A stretch of DNA of 64,000 nucleotides from an uncultured beta proteobacterium (GTDB lineage: Bacteria; Pseudomonadota; Gammaproteobacteria; Burkholderiales; Burkholderiaceae_C): positions 55,386 through 119,385 of the forward strand of contig CAJAES010000080.1 in assembly GCA_903938815.1 (NCBI GenBank). Direction: 5' to 3'. Each line of letters opens with the position of its first letter. Within the stretch, counting starts at the first letter, position 1. Below are positions 8,046-20,740 of this stretch, piece after piece. A model generated the notes under the pieces. The model saw only the letters and a program-made list of their open reading frames with translations. It did not search any database and was not told the DNA's origin. Made by a program: the position numbers and the translations under genes.

Positions 8046-9716
8046 TCAGGGTGCGCGGTCGTCCAGGTCCGCCAGCTGCGACGGGCGCAGACGGGTGGCC
8101 GACAGCGCGCCCTTGCTTTCGAGGATGGGGTAGGCGATGGAACAGATGTGCGAGTTGATCCGTTTGAGCTCGGACAACAGGTCGAGGTGCAGCGAGCTGG
8201 TCTCGATGCTCTGCGCGGTGTTGTCCTGCAGCCGCGCGATGTGGTTGGCCGCGTACTCGTGCTCGAGGTCGCGGAAACGCGCCTTCTCCTCGAGCAGCTT
8301 CTGCGCATCGCGCACATGGCCGTCGAGGAAGACGCTCATGCCCAGCCGAAGGTTGGACAGCAGCCGCTCGTGCAGGTGGCAGACCTCGGCCATGCCGGCA
8401 TCGCTGAAGCTGCGCGACTTGCGGATCTTCTTGTCCTCGATGTCGAGCAGCACGCGTTCGGTGCAGTCGCCGATCTGCTCCATGTTGATCGTGAAGCTGA
8501 CGATGTCCGTCCAGCGCCGCCCCTCGCGCTCGCTGAGCGCCTCGCGCGAGATCTGGGTCAGGTAGAACTTGATCGCGCTGTAGAGGTCGTCGACGGTGTC
8601 GTCCATCTGGCGCAGCCGCTCGGCCAGCACCAGATCGTTGTCGCGCAGCACCGGCAGCACGCCGCGCAGCATGGTCTCCACCACGTCGGCCTGGTGCAGC
8701 GCCTCGCGCGCCGCGCAGCTGATGGCCAGCGAGGGCGTGGCCAGCGCCACGGGGTCGAGGTGGCTGTTGCGCACGCCACCGGCGCCCTTGGCCGGCGCCG
8801 GCAGCCAGCGCTCCACCTGGCGCCCCACCAGCCCGGTGAAGCCGATGAAGAGCAGCGCGAGCGCCACATTGAAGCCGAGGTGAAAGGCCACCACCTGCTC
8901 GGCCACCGTGGGCAGTGCCTGCTGCAGCGCCACGTGCACCTGGGGCAGCAGCGGAACGGCTACCACGGCGCCCAGCAGCTTGAAGATCAGGTTGCCGAGC
9001 GGCAGGCGGCGGGTCTGCGGGCTGTCGCCGCCGGTGGCGATGATGGCGAGCAGGCCGCTGCCCAGGTTGGCGCCGATGACGAGGCCGAGGGCCACGTTGG
9101 TGGGCAGCAGGCCCTGGGAGGCCAGAGTGGCCGTCAGCAGCACGATGGCGAGGCTGGAGTACGACAGCACCGTGAGCACGGCGCCCACGACGATGTCGAG
9201 CAGCACCTCGTTCGGCAGCGCCGCCAGCAGCGCGCGCACGGCGGGCGATTCCGTCATCGGGCGGGTGGCGCCGACGATGAGCTGCAGCGCCAGCGTGATG
9301 AGCCCGAGGCCGATCAGCACGCGGCCGATGCGGCCCGCGCCGGTGGCCTGTCGGGCGATGAACATCACCACGCCCGTGAAGATCAGCAGCGGCGACAGCC
9401 AGGACAGGTCGAAGGAGAACACCACCGCCATCAGCGCGGTGCCCACGTCCGCGCCCAGCATCACGGCCAGCGCTGCGCCGGTGGGCACCAGGCCCTTGCC
9501 CACGAAGCTGGCCACGATCAGGCAGGTGGCGGTGCTGCTCTGCACGAGGCTCGTGACGCCCAGGCCCGCCAGCAGCGCGGCCGGGCGGCTGCCGAAGCTC
9601 TTGGCGAGCACGCGGCGCAGGTTCTCGCCGAACACGCGCAGCATGCCCGTTCGCACGATGTGCGTGCCCCACACCAGCAGGGCAATGGCCGCCAGCAGGT
9701 TCAGCAGGTGCGTCAC
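8046..9716 (-). CDS. Na/Pi cotransporter family protein with PhoU-like C-terminal domain
   Basis: A 556-residue membrane protein. Two inverted Na/Pi repeats carry SLVQSSTATC near residue 60 and a second, degenerate copy around SYSSLAI. The last 200 residues are a soluble PhoU-like helical domain with repeated acidic, amphipathic helices. It begins at GTG 9716, 7 bases after phnY. Bacterial members such as YjbB export phosphate when the cell is overloaded. Next to enzymes that release phosphate from phosphonates it may act as a relief valve, although the direction of transport is not shown by sequence. Confidence 0.88.
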   Translation of the reverse strand: MTHLLNLLAAIALLVWGTHIVRTGMLRVFGENLRRVLAKSFGSRPAALLAGLGVTSLVQSSTATCLIVASFVGKGLVPTGAALAVMLGADVGTALMAVVFSFDLSWLSPLLIFTGVVMFIARQATGAGRIGRVLIGLGLITLALQLIVGATRPMTESPAVRALLAALPNEVLLDIVVGAVLTVLSYSSLAIVLLTATLASQGLLPTNVALGLVIGANLGSGLLAIIATGGDSPQTRRLPLGNLIFKLLGAVVAVPLLPQVHVALQQALPTVAEQVVAFHLGFNVALALLFIGFTGLVGRQVERWLPAPAKGAGGVRNSHLDPVALATPSLAISCAAREALHQADVVETMLRGVLPVLRDNDLVLAERLRQMDDTVDDLYSAIKFYLTQISREALSEREGRRWTDIVSFTINMEQIGDCTERVLLDIEDKKIRKSRSFSDAGMAEVCHLHERLLSNLRLGMSVFLDGHVRDAQKLLEEKARFRDLEHEYAANHIARLQDNTAQSIETSSLHLDLLSELKRINSHICSIAYPILESKGALSATRLRPSQLADLDDRAP

Positions 9717-9723
9717 GGCGTCT

Positions 9724-13238
<3,515 letters not shown>

Positions 13239-13246
13239 GAGTCTGC

Positions 13247-13275
13247 ATTGGACGCCGCAGACCCCAGATTGTCAA
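13247..13275 (-). promoter_or_regulatory. candidate leftward promoter for the GntR-phnA operon
   Basis: On the minus strand TTGACA (13275-13270) and TCCAAT (13252-13247) are 17 bases apart. The -35 element lies inside the palindrome, so binding there would block the regulator's own operon. The start point would fall almost at the annotated ATG (13238), giving a very short leader. Confidence 0.4.
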
Positions 13276-13281
13276 CAATCT
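13266..13281. promoter_or_regulatory. palindromic candidate operator of the GntR regulator
   Basis: AGATTGTCAACAATCT has perfect 7-base arms around CA. Its core TTGTCAACAA fits the TNGT...ACNA pattern of FCD-type GntR operators. It is the only strong palindrome in the 177-base divergent spacer. Confidence 0.6.
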
Positions 13282-13292
13282 ACCGAAAACCG

Positions 13293-13322
13293 TTGACACA
13301 CCGAGGTGGCGCGAGACAAGAT
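13293..13322 (+). promoter_or_regulatory. candidate rightward promoter for the AEP transporter operon
   Basis: A consensus TTGACA at 13293-13298 lies 11 bases past the palindrome. The matching -10 is poor (CAAGAT at 13317-13322, 18-base spacing), as is common for activated or regulated promoters. Confidence 0.35.
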
Positions 13323-13415
13323 CGCTGAACGCGGGCGCCGTGGTCATCGTCTTGTCACGTTCATCGGCACATGCTCAGCGGTTTGCGTTTTCACACCACT
13401 TCAGGAGAACAGCCC

Positions 13416-14456
13416 ATGCCCGTTCCGCGCCGCCTTGCCCTCGCCGCCACGCTCGCCCTTGCCTTCGTGGCCGCGCCCGCGCTCGCGCAGAAGACCCAGC
13501 TGCTGGTCTACACCGCGCTCGAGACCGACCAGCTCAAGGCCTACCAGGAAGGCTTCAACAAGGTCCACCCCGACATCGAGCTGAAGTGGGTCCGCGACAG
13601 CACCGGCGTGATCACCGCCAAGCTGCTGGCCGAGAAGGCCAACCCGCAGGCCGACGCCGTGATGGGCGTCGCCGCCAGCAGCCTCGCGCTGCTCGACAAG
13701 AACGGCATGCTCGAGGCCTACAAGCCCCTGAACCTCGACGCCATCATGTCGCAGTACCGCGACAAGAAGAACCCGCCCGCCTGGGTCGGCATGGACGTGT
13801 GGGGCGCCGCCATCTGCTTCAACACGGTCGAGGCCGCCAAGAAGGGCATCCCGAAGCCCGAGACCTGGAAGGACCTGCTCAAGCCCGTGTACAAAGGCCA
13901 GGTCGTGATGCCCAACCCGGCGAGTTCCGGCACCGGCTTCTTCGACGTGACCGCCTGGCTCACGCTCTGGGGTGACGACAACGGCAAGGGCGGCGGCTGG
14001 AAGTACATGGACGGCCTGCACGAGAACATCGGCCAGTACACGCACAGCGGCAGCAAGCCCTGCAACATGGCCGCCGCCGGCGAGTACGTGGTGGGCATCA
14101 GCTTCGAGTACCGCGCCAACGCCAACAAGGCCAAGGGCGCGCCGATCGACCTCGTCTTCCCGAAGGAAGGCCTGGGCTGGGACCTGGAGGCCTTCGCCAT
14201 CCACAAGGGCACCAAGAAGCTGGACGCCGCGAAGAAGCTCGCCGACTGGGCCACCAGCAAGGACGCGATGCTGCTGTACGGCAAGAACTTCGCCATCACC
14301 GCGCAGCCGGGCGTGGCGGCGCCGCTGGCCAACGTGCCCAAGGACTACGAGGCCCGCCTCGTGAAGATGGACTTCGCGGCGGTTGCCGACAGCCGCGAGC
14401 GCGTGCTGGCCGAGTGGAACAAGCGCTACAGCGCGAAGTCCGAACCCCGGAAGTGA
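13416..14456 (+). CDS. phnS: periplasmic 2-aminoethylphosphonate-binding protein
   Basis: A 346-residue ABC substrate-binding protein of the iron/spermidine-like class. A Sec signal peptide (VPRRLALAATLALAFVAAPALA) ends at residue 24. The mature part begins KTQLLVYTALE and has the SSGTGFFDVTAWL hinge region. It matches the second type of AEP-binding protein (PhnS2/AepX), which goes with a fused permease. The start at 13416 has AGGAG eight bases upstream; an ATG at 13371 is not supported by a leader. It is the first gene of the rightward operon and directs AEP import. Confidence 0.9.
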   Translation: MPVPRRLALAATLALAFVAAPALAQKTQLLVYTALETDQLKAYQEGFNKVHPDIELKWVRDSTGVITAKLLAEKANPQADAVMGVAASSLALLDKNGMLEAYKPLNLDAIMSQYRDKKNPPAWVGMDVWGAAICFNTVEAAKKGIPKPETWKDLLKPVYKGQVVMPNPASSGTGFFDVTAWLTLWGDDNGKGGGWKYMDGLHENIGQYTHSGSKPCNMAAAGEYVVGISFEYRANANKAKGAPIDLVFPKEGLGWDLEAFAIHKGTKKLDAAKKLADWATSKDAMLLYGKNFAITAQPGVAAPLANVPKDYEARLVKMDFAAVADSRERVLAEWNKRYSAKSEPRK

Positions 14457-14476
14457 GCCCGGGCGCGCCGCCGACC

Positions 14477-15541
14477 ATGGACCTGCCCTACCTGCAGCTC
14501 GAAGGCATCACCAAGCAGTTCGGCAGCTTCCAGGCCCTGAAGGGAATCGACCTCCAGATTCCGAAGGGCGAGTTCATCTGCTTCCTGGGCCCTTCGGGCT
14601 GCGGCAAGACCACCTTGCTGCGCATCATCGCGGGGCTCGAGGGGCAGACGGCGGGGCACATCCTGCAGGCGGGGCGGGACATCTCCACCCTGCCTCCGGC
14701 ACAGCGCGACTACGGCATCGTCTTCCAGTCGTACGCGCTGTTTCCCAATCTCAGCGTCGCCGACAACGTGGCTTACGGCCTCGTGAACCGGCGCATGCCC
14801 AGGGCGCAGATCCGCGCCCGCGTGACGGAGCTGGTGTCGCTCGTGGGCCTGCCGGGCAGCGAGAGCAAGTACCCGGCGCAGCTTTCCGGCGGTCAGCAGC
14901 AGCGCATCGCGCTGGCGCGCGCGCTCGCCACATCGCCGGGGCTGCTGCTGCTCGACGAGCCGCTGTCGGCGCTGGACGCCATCGTGCGCGTGCACCTGCG
15001 CCAGGAAATCAAGCAGCTGCAGCGACAGCTCGGCGTGACCACCATCATGGTCACGCACGACCAGGAAGAGGCGTTGTCGGTCGCCGACCGCATCGTGGTC
15101 ATGAACCACGGCGTGATCGAGCAGGTGGGCACGCCGCTCGAGGTCTACCGCGAGCCGGCGAGCGCCTTCGTGGCCGATTTCGTCGGCCGCATCAACGCGC
15201 TGCCCGCGCGGCTGGCCGAAGGCGGCGCGGTGCAGATCGGCCAGAGCCGCTTCGCGGGCGCGCATGCGGGCGCCGTGGGCAGCGAAGTCACGGTCTACCT
15301 GCGCCCCGAGGACGTCCTGGCGCGCGCCGTCTCGCCCGGCGAGGCCGGTGTCTTCGAGGCCCGTATCGACGCCATCGAGTTCCTGGGCGCCTACTGCCTC
15401 GTCACCGTGACCGCCGAGGCGCTGGGCGCGACGCCGCTGCAGGTGGTGCTGTCGCTCAACCAGCTCTCCGAGCGCGCGCTGGCGGTGGGTTCGCACCTGC
15501 CGCTGAAGCTGCTGCCCGAGCGCCTGCGGGTCTTCGCCTGA
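14477..15541 (+). CDS. phnT: 2-aminoethylphosphonate ABC transporter ATPase
   Basis: A 354-residue ATP-binding subunit with Walker A GPSGCGKTT, Q-loop, signature LSGGQQQR, Walker B LLLLDEP, switch His (VTHDQEEA) and a C-terminal TOBE domain. It powers the fused permease encoded next. The start at 14477 has no clear ribosome site. A GTG at 14453 overlaps the previous stop as GTGA and would add 8 residues, which fits translational coupling. Confidence 0.92.
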   Translation: MDLPYLQLEGITKQFGSFQALKGIDLQIPKGEFICFLGPSGCGKTTLLRIIAGLEGQTAGHILQAGRDISTLPPAQRDYGIVFQSYALFPNLSVADNVAYGLVNRRMPRAQIRARVTELVSLVGLPGSESKYPAQLSGGQQQRIALARALATSPGLLLLDEPLSALDAIVRVHLRQEIKQLQRQLGVTTIMVTHDQEEALSVADRIVVMNHGVIEQVGTPLEVYREPASAFVADFVGRINALPARLAEGGAVQIGQSRFAGAHAGAVGSEVTVYLRPEDVLARAVSPGEAGVFEARIDAIEFLGAYCLVTVTAEALGATPLQVVLSLNQLSERALAVGSHLPLKLLPERLRVFA

Positions 15542-15551
15542 GCCACACGCG

Positions 15552-17255
15552 ATGAGCCTCGGCACGACGGCGGCCCCCGAACTCCGGCAGCAGACCGACC
15601 CCACGTTGCGCGTGGCCCACGCCGGCCTGGCGGTGGTGCTGCTGCTGTTGCTGGCCTTCCTGGCGGCGCCGCTGGGCGCGATCCTGAAACAGGCGCTCGA
15701 GGACTCGTCCGGGCGCTTCGTCGGGCTGGCCAACTTCATTGCCTATGCGCAGACGCCCGCGCTGCTCGATTCCCTGGCCAACAGCCTCTGGGTCTCGGCG
15801 CTGGTCACGCTCATCGTCATCCCGCTGGCCTTTGCCTTCGCCTATTCGCTCACCCGAAGCCGCATGCGCTTCAAGCCGCTGTTCCGCGGCATCACGCTGC
15901 TGCCGCTGCTGGCGCCATCGCTGCTGTCGGCCATCTCGCTGATCTACTGGTTCGGCAACCAGGGCGTGCTGAAGGGCCCGATGCAGGCCCTGGGCTTCGA
16001 CGAGATCTACGGTGCGCCGGGCATCGTGCTGGCAGAGTGCTTCGCGGTGTTCCCGCACGCGCTGATGATCCTGGTCACTGCGCTGGCTGCGGCCGACGGC
16101 CGGCTCTACGAGGCTGCAGACGCGATGGGCACGCGCACCTGGCGGCGCTTCTTCACCATCACGCTGCCGGGTGCGAAGTACGGCCTGATCTCGGCGGCGC
16201 TGGTCACGTTCACGCTCGTGATCACCGACTTCGGCATCCCGAAGGTGATCGGCGGCAACTTCAACATGCTGGCCACCGATGTCTTCAAGCTCGTCATCGG
16301 GCAGCAGGATTTCCAGCGCGGGGCCGTGGTGGCGCTGCTGCTGCTGGCGCCCGCGGTCTTCACCTTCGCGGTGGACCGTTCGGTGGCAGCGCGCCAGACC
16401 GCGCTGCTGACCGCGCGCGCCGTGCCATACCGGCCCAAGCCCAAGTTCTGGCGCGACGGCCTGGCCACAGCCTTCTGCCTGCTGATGGCCGCCCTGGTGC
16501 TGGCCATGATGGGCATGGCGGTATTCGCGTCCTTCGCGAGCTTCTGGCCCTACAACCTGGCGCCGACGCTCAACCACTACACGATGGGGCTGGTCGACGC
16601 CGAGGTGGGCACGGCCTTCCTCAACAGCCTCACCATGGCGGCGGGCACGGCGGTGTTCGGCACCCTGCTCGTGTTCTCGGGCGCCTACCTGCTGGAAAAG
16701 ACCCAGGGCGCCGGCCCGCTGCGCGGCAGCGTGCGTCTGCTGGCCATGCTGCCGATGGCCGTGCCCGGGCTGGTTCTGGGCCTCGGGTACATCTTCTTCT
16801 TCAACGCGCCTGGCAACCCGCTGGGCGGCCTGTATCACACGATGACGCTGCTCACCGTGTGCACCATCGCCCACTTCTACACCACCGGCCACCTCACGGC
16901 CGTGACGGCGCTGAAGGCGCTGGACGCCGAGTTCGAGGCGGTGTCGGCTTCTCTGAAGGTGCCGTTCTGGGTGACCTTCCGGCGCGTGACGCTGCCGATC
17001 TGCACGCCCGCGATGATCGACATCGCACGCTACTTCTTCATCAACGCGATGACCACCATCTCGGCGGTGGTCTTCCTGTATTCGCCCGAGACCAAGGTGG
17101 CGGCGATCGCCATCCTGAACCTCGACGAAGCCGGCGAGATGGGCGCCGCCGCCGCCTGCGCCGTGATGATCACCGCCGCCTCCAGCGTGGCGATGCTGGC
17201 CTTCACGGCCCTGGGCTGGTGGGTCGACCGACGCACCCAGGCCTGGCGCGCCTGA
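15552..17255 (+). CDS. phnU: 2-aminoethylphosphonate ABC transporter permease (two fused domains)
   Basis: A 567-residue inner-membrane protein with about twelve helices. It carries two binding-protein-dependent permease modules with EAA loops ([21 protein letters not shown] in the first half, [20 protein letters not shown] in the second). One polypeptide therefore forms the whole channel, as in the PhnU2 subfamily and unlike the separate PhnU/PhnV of Salmonella. It follows phnT by 10 bases. Confidence 0.92.
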   Translation: MSLGTTAAPELRQQTDPTLRVAHAGLAVVLLLLLAFLAAPLGAILKQALEDSSGRFVGLANFIAYAQTPALLDSLANSLWVSALVTLIVIPLAFAFAYSLTRSRMRFKPLFRGITLLPLLAPSLLSAISLIYWFGNQGVLKGPMQALGFDEIYGAPGIVLAECFAVFPHALMILVTALAAADGRLYEAADAMGTRTWRRFFTITLPGAKYGLISAALVTFTLVITDFGIPKVIGGNFNMLATDVFKLVIGQQDFQRGAVVALLLLAPAVFTFAVDRSVAARQTALLTARAVPYRPKPKFWRDGLATAFCLLMAALVLAMMGMAVFASFASFWPYNLAPTLNHYTMGLVDAEVGTAFLNSLTMAAGTAVFGTLLVFSGAYLLEKTQGAGPLRGSVRLLAMLPMAVPGLVLGLGYIFFFNAPGNPLGGLYHTMTLLTVCTIAHFYTTGHLTAVTALKALDAEFEAVSASLKVPFWVTFRRVTLPICTPAMIDIARYFFINAMTTISAVVFLYSPETKVAAIAILNLDEAGEMGAAAACAVMITAASSVAMLAFTALGWWVDRRTQAWRA

Positions 17256-17277
17256 ACACAATCACGAGAGACACCCC

Positions 17278-18390
17278 ATGGACCGCGACCGCATCCTGCT
17301 CACCCCCGGCCCGCTGACCACCACGCTGCGCACCAAGCTCGCGATGCTGCGCGACTGGGGCTCCTGGGACACCGACTTCAACACCGTCACGGCGGGCGTG
17401 CGCAGCCGCCTGCTCGACATCATCCACGGGCAGGACAGCCATGTGCTGGTGCCCCTGCAGGGCAGCGGCACCTTCAGCGTCGAGGCCTCGGTGGCGACGC
17501 TGGTGCCGCGCGACGGCCACGTGCTGGTGCTCGACAACGGCGCCTACTGCAAGCGCGCCGGCAAGCTGACGCAGATGATGGGCCGCAAGGTCACGACCAT
17601 CGGCTTCCCCGAGGACGCGCCGGTCTCGCCCGAGGTGCTGGACCAGACCCTGGCCGCCGACGCCAGCATCACCCACGTGGTGCTGATCCACTGCGAGACG
17701 GGCGCGGGCGTCGAGAACCCGCTGGCGGCCGTGGCCGCCGTGTGCGAACGGCACGGCAAGGGCCTGATCGTCGATGCCATGAGCAGCTTCGGCGCCCTGC
17801 CGATCGACGCGCGCAGCATCCGCTTCGACGCGCTCATCGCCGCCAGCGGCAAGTGCCTGGAAGGCGTGCCGGGCATGGGCTTCGTGTTCATCCGCAAGGC
17901 CGTGCTGGCCTCGTGCGCGGGCAACAGCCAGAGCCTGGCGATGGACCTGCACGACCAGTACACCTACATGGAAAAGACGGGCCAGTGGCGCTTCACGCCG
18001 CCCACGCACGTGGTGGTGGCCCTGTCGGAAGCCATCACGCAGTTCGTCGAGGAAGGCGGGCAGCCGGCGCGGCTGGCGCGCTACACCGGCAACTGCCGCA
18101 CGCTGATCGACGGCATGCGCGCGCTGGGCCTGAAGCCCTTCCTGAAGCCCGAGCACCAGGCGCCGATCATCGTCACCTTCCATGCCCCCGCGCACCCGGC
18201 CTACGACTTCCAGCGCTTCTACCAGGCCGCCAAGGCGCGGGGCTTCATGCTCTACCCGGGCAAGCTGACCACGGTGGAGACCTTCCGTGTGGGCTGCATC
18301 GGCGCCATCGGCTCGCTGGAGATGCAGCAGGCCGTGAACGCCGTGGCCGACACCCTGCGCGAGATGGGCATACCGGCCGCCGCCGCCTGA
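17278..18390 (+). CDS. phnW: 2-aminoethylphosphonate-pyruvate transaminase
   Basis: A 370-residue class V aminotransferase that moves the amino group of AEP to pyruvate, giving phosphonoacetaldehyde and alanine with PLP. It starts with LLTPGPL and has Asp166 (IVDAMSSFG) and the PLP Lys192 in [11 protein letters not shown]. Start and length are normal, with a GAGAGA site upstream of the ATG. It links the transporter to PhnY and PhnA on the other strand. Confidence 0.95.
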   Translation: MDRDRILLTPGPLTTTLRTKLAMLRDWGSWDTDFNTVTAGVRSRLLDIIHGQDSHVLVPLQGSGTFSVEASVATLVPRDGHVLVLDNGAYCKRAGKLTQMMGRKVTTIGFPEDAPVSPEVLDQTLAADASITHVVLIHCETGAGVENPLAAVAAVCERHGKGLIVDAMSSFGALPIDARSIRFDALIAASGKCLEGVPGMGFVFIRKAVLASCAGNSQSLAMDLHDQYTYMEKTGQWRFTPPTHVVVALSEAITQFVEEGGQPARLARYTGNCRTLIDGMRALGLKPFLKPEHQAPIIVTFHAPAHPAYDFQRFYQAAKARGFMLYPGKLTTVETFRVGCIGAIGSLEMQQAVNAVADTLREMGIPAAAA

Positions 18391-18396
18391 TCGGCT

Positions 18397-19797
18397 ATGG
18401 GCTACCGCGCCAGCCTCGGAGGCGAGACGCATCACTTCGGCAGCCTGGCCGAACTGATGGCCAAGGCCACGCCGGCACGCTCGGGCGATGAACTCGCCGG
18501 CATCGCGGCCGACAGCGCAGCGCAGCGGGTGGCCGCGCGCGAGGCGCTGGCCGATCTGCCGCTGGCCACCTTCCTGAAGCAGGCACTGGTGCCCTACGAG
18601 GTCGACGAAGTCACGCGGCTCATCATCGACAGCCACGACGCCGCCGCGTTCGCCCCGGTGGCGCATCTCACGGTGGGCGGCTTCCGCGACTGGCTGCTGT
18701 CGGCAGCGGCCAGCACGCCTGCCCTGGCCGCGCTGGCGCCAGGCCTGACGCCCGAGATGGTGGCGGCGGTATCGAAGCTGATGCGCAACCAGGACCTGAT
18801 GCTGGTGGCCAGCCGGGTCAGCGTGGTCACGCGCTTTCGCAACACCCTCGGCCTGCCTGGCCACATGGCCGTGAGGCTGCAGCCCAACCACCCGTCGGAC
18901 AGCCCGGCGGGCATCGTGGCCAGCATCCTCGACGGCCTGATGTACGGCGCCGGCGACGCGGTGATCGGCATCAACCCCGCTGCCGACAGCGTGCCCGCGC
19001 TGGTCGACCTGCTGCGCCTGCTCGACGAGCTGATCTCACGCCACGGCATCCCCACCCAGAGCTGCGTGCTCACGCACGTGACGAACACGCTGCAGGCCAT
19101 GGCGCAGGGCGCGCCCGTGGACCTGGTCTTCCAGAGCATCGGCGGCACGGAAGGCACCAACACCAGCTTCGGGCTGAACCTGGCGCTGCTGGACGAGGCC
19201 CATGCCGCGGCACTGTCGCTGCGGCGAGGGCCGCTGGGCGACAACGTGATGTACTTCGAGACCGGCCAGGGCAGCGCCCTGTCGGCCAACGCGCACCACG
19301 GCGTGGACCAGCAGACGCTGGAGGCCCGCGCCTACGCGGTGGCGCGCCGCTACCGCCCGCTGCTGGTGAACACGGTGGTGGGCTTCATCGGGCCGGAGTA
19401 TCTGTACGACGGCAAGCAGATCGTCCGCGCCGGCCTGGAAGACCACTTCTGCGGCAAGCTGCTGGGCCTGCCGATGGGCTGCGACATCTGCTACACCAAC
19501 CATGCCGAAGCCGACAGCGACGACATGGACAACCTGCTGGTTCTGCTGGCCTCGGCCGGGCTGAACTTCATGATGGGCGTGCCGGGCGCCGACGACGTGA
19601 TGCTGAACTACCAGAGCACCTCGTTCCACGACGCGCTCTTCGTGCGGCAGCTGCTCGGCAAGCGGCGCGCGCCGGAGTTCGAAGCCTGGCTGCAGCGCCT
19701 GGGCCTGACCGATGCGCAGGGCGCCCTGCTGCCGGCGCCTGCCAGGCCGGCGCTCGCCGCCGGCTTCAGCCCCTGGCTGGCGGGGCCGGGTACATGA
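18397..19797 (+). CDS. eutB: ethanolamine ammonia-lyase large subunit
   Basis: A 466-residue TIM-barrel subunit of adenosylcobalamin-dependent ethanolamine ammonia-lyase, which turns ethanolamine into acetaldehyde and ammonia. Family segments present include LQPNHPSDSPAGI, GDAVIGINPAADS, YFETGQGSALSANAHHG and MGCDICYTNHAEAD. It lies 6 bases after phnW in the same direction, so it belongs to the AEP operon. No eutA reactivase, microcompartment or B12 genes are nearby, so this is the simple cytosolic form seen in many Proteobacteria. Confidence 0.95.
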   Translation: MGYRASLGGETHHFGSLAELMAKATPARSGDELAGIAADSAAQRVAAREALADLPLATFLKQALVPYEVDEVTRLIIDSHDAAAFAPVAHLTVGGFRDWLLSAAASTPALAALAPGLTPEMVAAVSKLMRNQDLMLVASRVSVVTRFRNTLGLPGHMAVRLQPNHPSDSPAGIVASILDGLMYGAGDAVIGINPAADSVPALVDLLRLLDELISRHGIPTQSCVLTHVTNTLQAMAQGAPVDLVFQSIGGTEGTNTSFGLNLALLDEAHAAALSLRRGPLGDNVMYFETGQGSALSANAHHGVDQQTLEARAYAVARRYRPLLVNTVVGFIGPEYLYDGKQIVRAGLEDHFCGKLLGLPMGCDICYTNHAEADSDDMDNLLVLLASAGLNFMMGVPGADDVMLNYQSTSFHDALFVRQLLGKRRAPEFEAWLQRLGLTDAQGALLPAPARPALAAGFSPWLAGPGT

Positions 19798-19799
19798 GC

Positions 19800-19903
19800 C
19801 CGCCGGGCCGCCCCAAGGGCGAATACCAGAGTGCGCAGCATGAAGGTTCCGTCACCCCGCCGGGCCGCCCCAAGGGCGAATACCGGAGTGCGCAGCATGA
19901 AGG
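19800..19903 (+). repeat. two tandem copies of a 57-bp repeat at the eutB-eutC junction
   Basis: The 47-base core beginning CCGCCGGGCCGCCCCAAGGG occurs at 19800 and again at 19857 with one mismatch. The period is 57 bases (19 codons). It reads in frame with eutC as PPGRPKGEY.SAQHEG twice. From memory the same peptide recurs at intergenic sites in Comamonadaceae genomes, so it is probably a dispersed intergenic repeat. The second copy also supplies the GAAGG ahead of the eutC GTG. Confidence 0.75.
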
Positions 19904-19910
19904 CGCACCC

Positions 19911-20687
19911 GTGAACGAGCTCGACGCACCGCCGCCCGACCCCTGGGCCGAACTGCGGCGCCACACGCCCGCACGCATCGCGCTCGGCCGGGCCGGCGGC
20001 AGCCTGCCGACCGGCGAGGTGCTGCGTTTCGCCGCCGCGCATGCGCAGGCGCGGGACGCCGTGCACGTGGCGCTGGATGTACCGGCGCTGCTGGCAGCCC
20101 TGCAGGCCGACGGCTGGCCCAGCCTGACCGTGCACAGCCGCGCCCCGACCCGAGAAACCTACCTGCGCCGCCCCGACTGGGGCCGCAGGCTGGCGCCGGA
20201 ACCTGCCGCGCAGCTGCCTTCTCAGGCCACCGGCCCGGTGGACCTGGTCATCGTGCTCGGCGACGGGCTCTCCGCGCTGGCCGTGCAGCGGCACGCGCTG
20301 CCACTGCTGCGCGCCCTGCGCAGCGCGCTGGCGGGCACGCTGAGCCTGGCGCCCGTGGTGGTGGCCACCCAGGCGCGCGTGGCGCTGGCCGACGAGGTGG
20401 GCGAACTCCTGCAGGGCCGCATGGCCCTGGTGCTGCTGGGCGAGCGGCCCGGCCTCAGCTCGCCGGACAGCCTGGGCGCCTACCTCACCCACGCCCCGCG
20501 CGTGGGTTGCCACGACGCGCAGCGCAACTGCGTCAGCAACATCCGGCCCGAGGGCCTGGCCCCCGAGGCCGCCGCGCACCGCCTGGCATGGCTGGCGCGC
20601 GAAGCACTGCGCCGGCGCGTCACCGGCATCGGCCTGAAGGACGACAGCGCACTGGCGCTGGTGGGCGACGGCACGGCCGGAACATGA
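19911..20687 (+). CDS. eutC: ethanolamine ammonia-lyase small subunit
   Basis: A 258-residue subunit that completes the cobalamin-binding lyase with EutB. Family blocks LRRHTPARIALGRAGGSLPT, YLRRPDWGRRL, VIVLGDGLSALAV and LGERPGLSSPDSLGAYLTHAPR are clear. I chose GTG 19911 with GAAGG eight bases upstream. An ATG at 19794 overlaps the eutB stop as ATGA and is in frame, which would add a 39-residue tail encoded by the two repeats. Which start is used is open. Confidence 0.92.
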   Translation: MNELDAPPPDPWAELRRHTPARIALGRAGGSLPTGEVLRFAAAHAQARDAVHVALDVPALLAALQADGWPSLTVHSRAPTRETYLRRPDWGRRLAPEPAAQLPSQATGPVDLVIVLGDGLSALAVQRHALPLLRALRSALAGTLSLAPVVVATQARVALADEVGELLQGRMALVLLGERPGLSSPDSLGAYLTHAPRVGCHDAQRNCVSNIRPEGLAPEAAAHRLAWLAREALRRRVTGIGLKDDSALALVGDGTAGT

Positions 20688-20740
20688 CGCCCTGGCCCTT
20701 TCCGGCGCCACGGCCGAGCCCACGCCACGGAGGCATCCGC

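Noticed and set aside
15456..17261. 601-residue minus-strand frame opposite the permease
   Set aside because: A shadow of phnU, with composition typical of antisense of membrane genes (Gln/Arg/His-rich).
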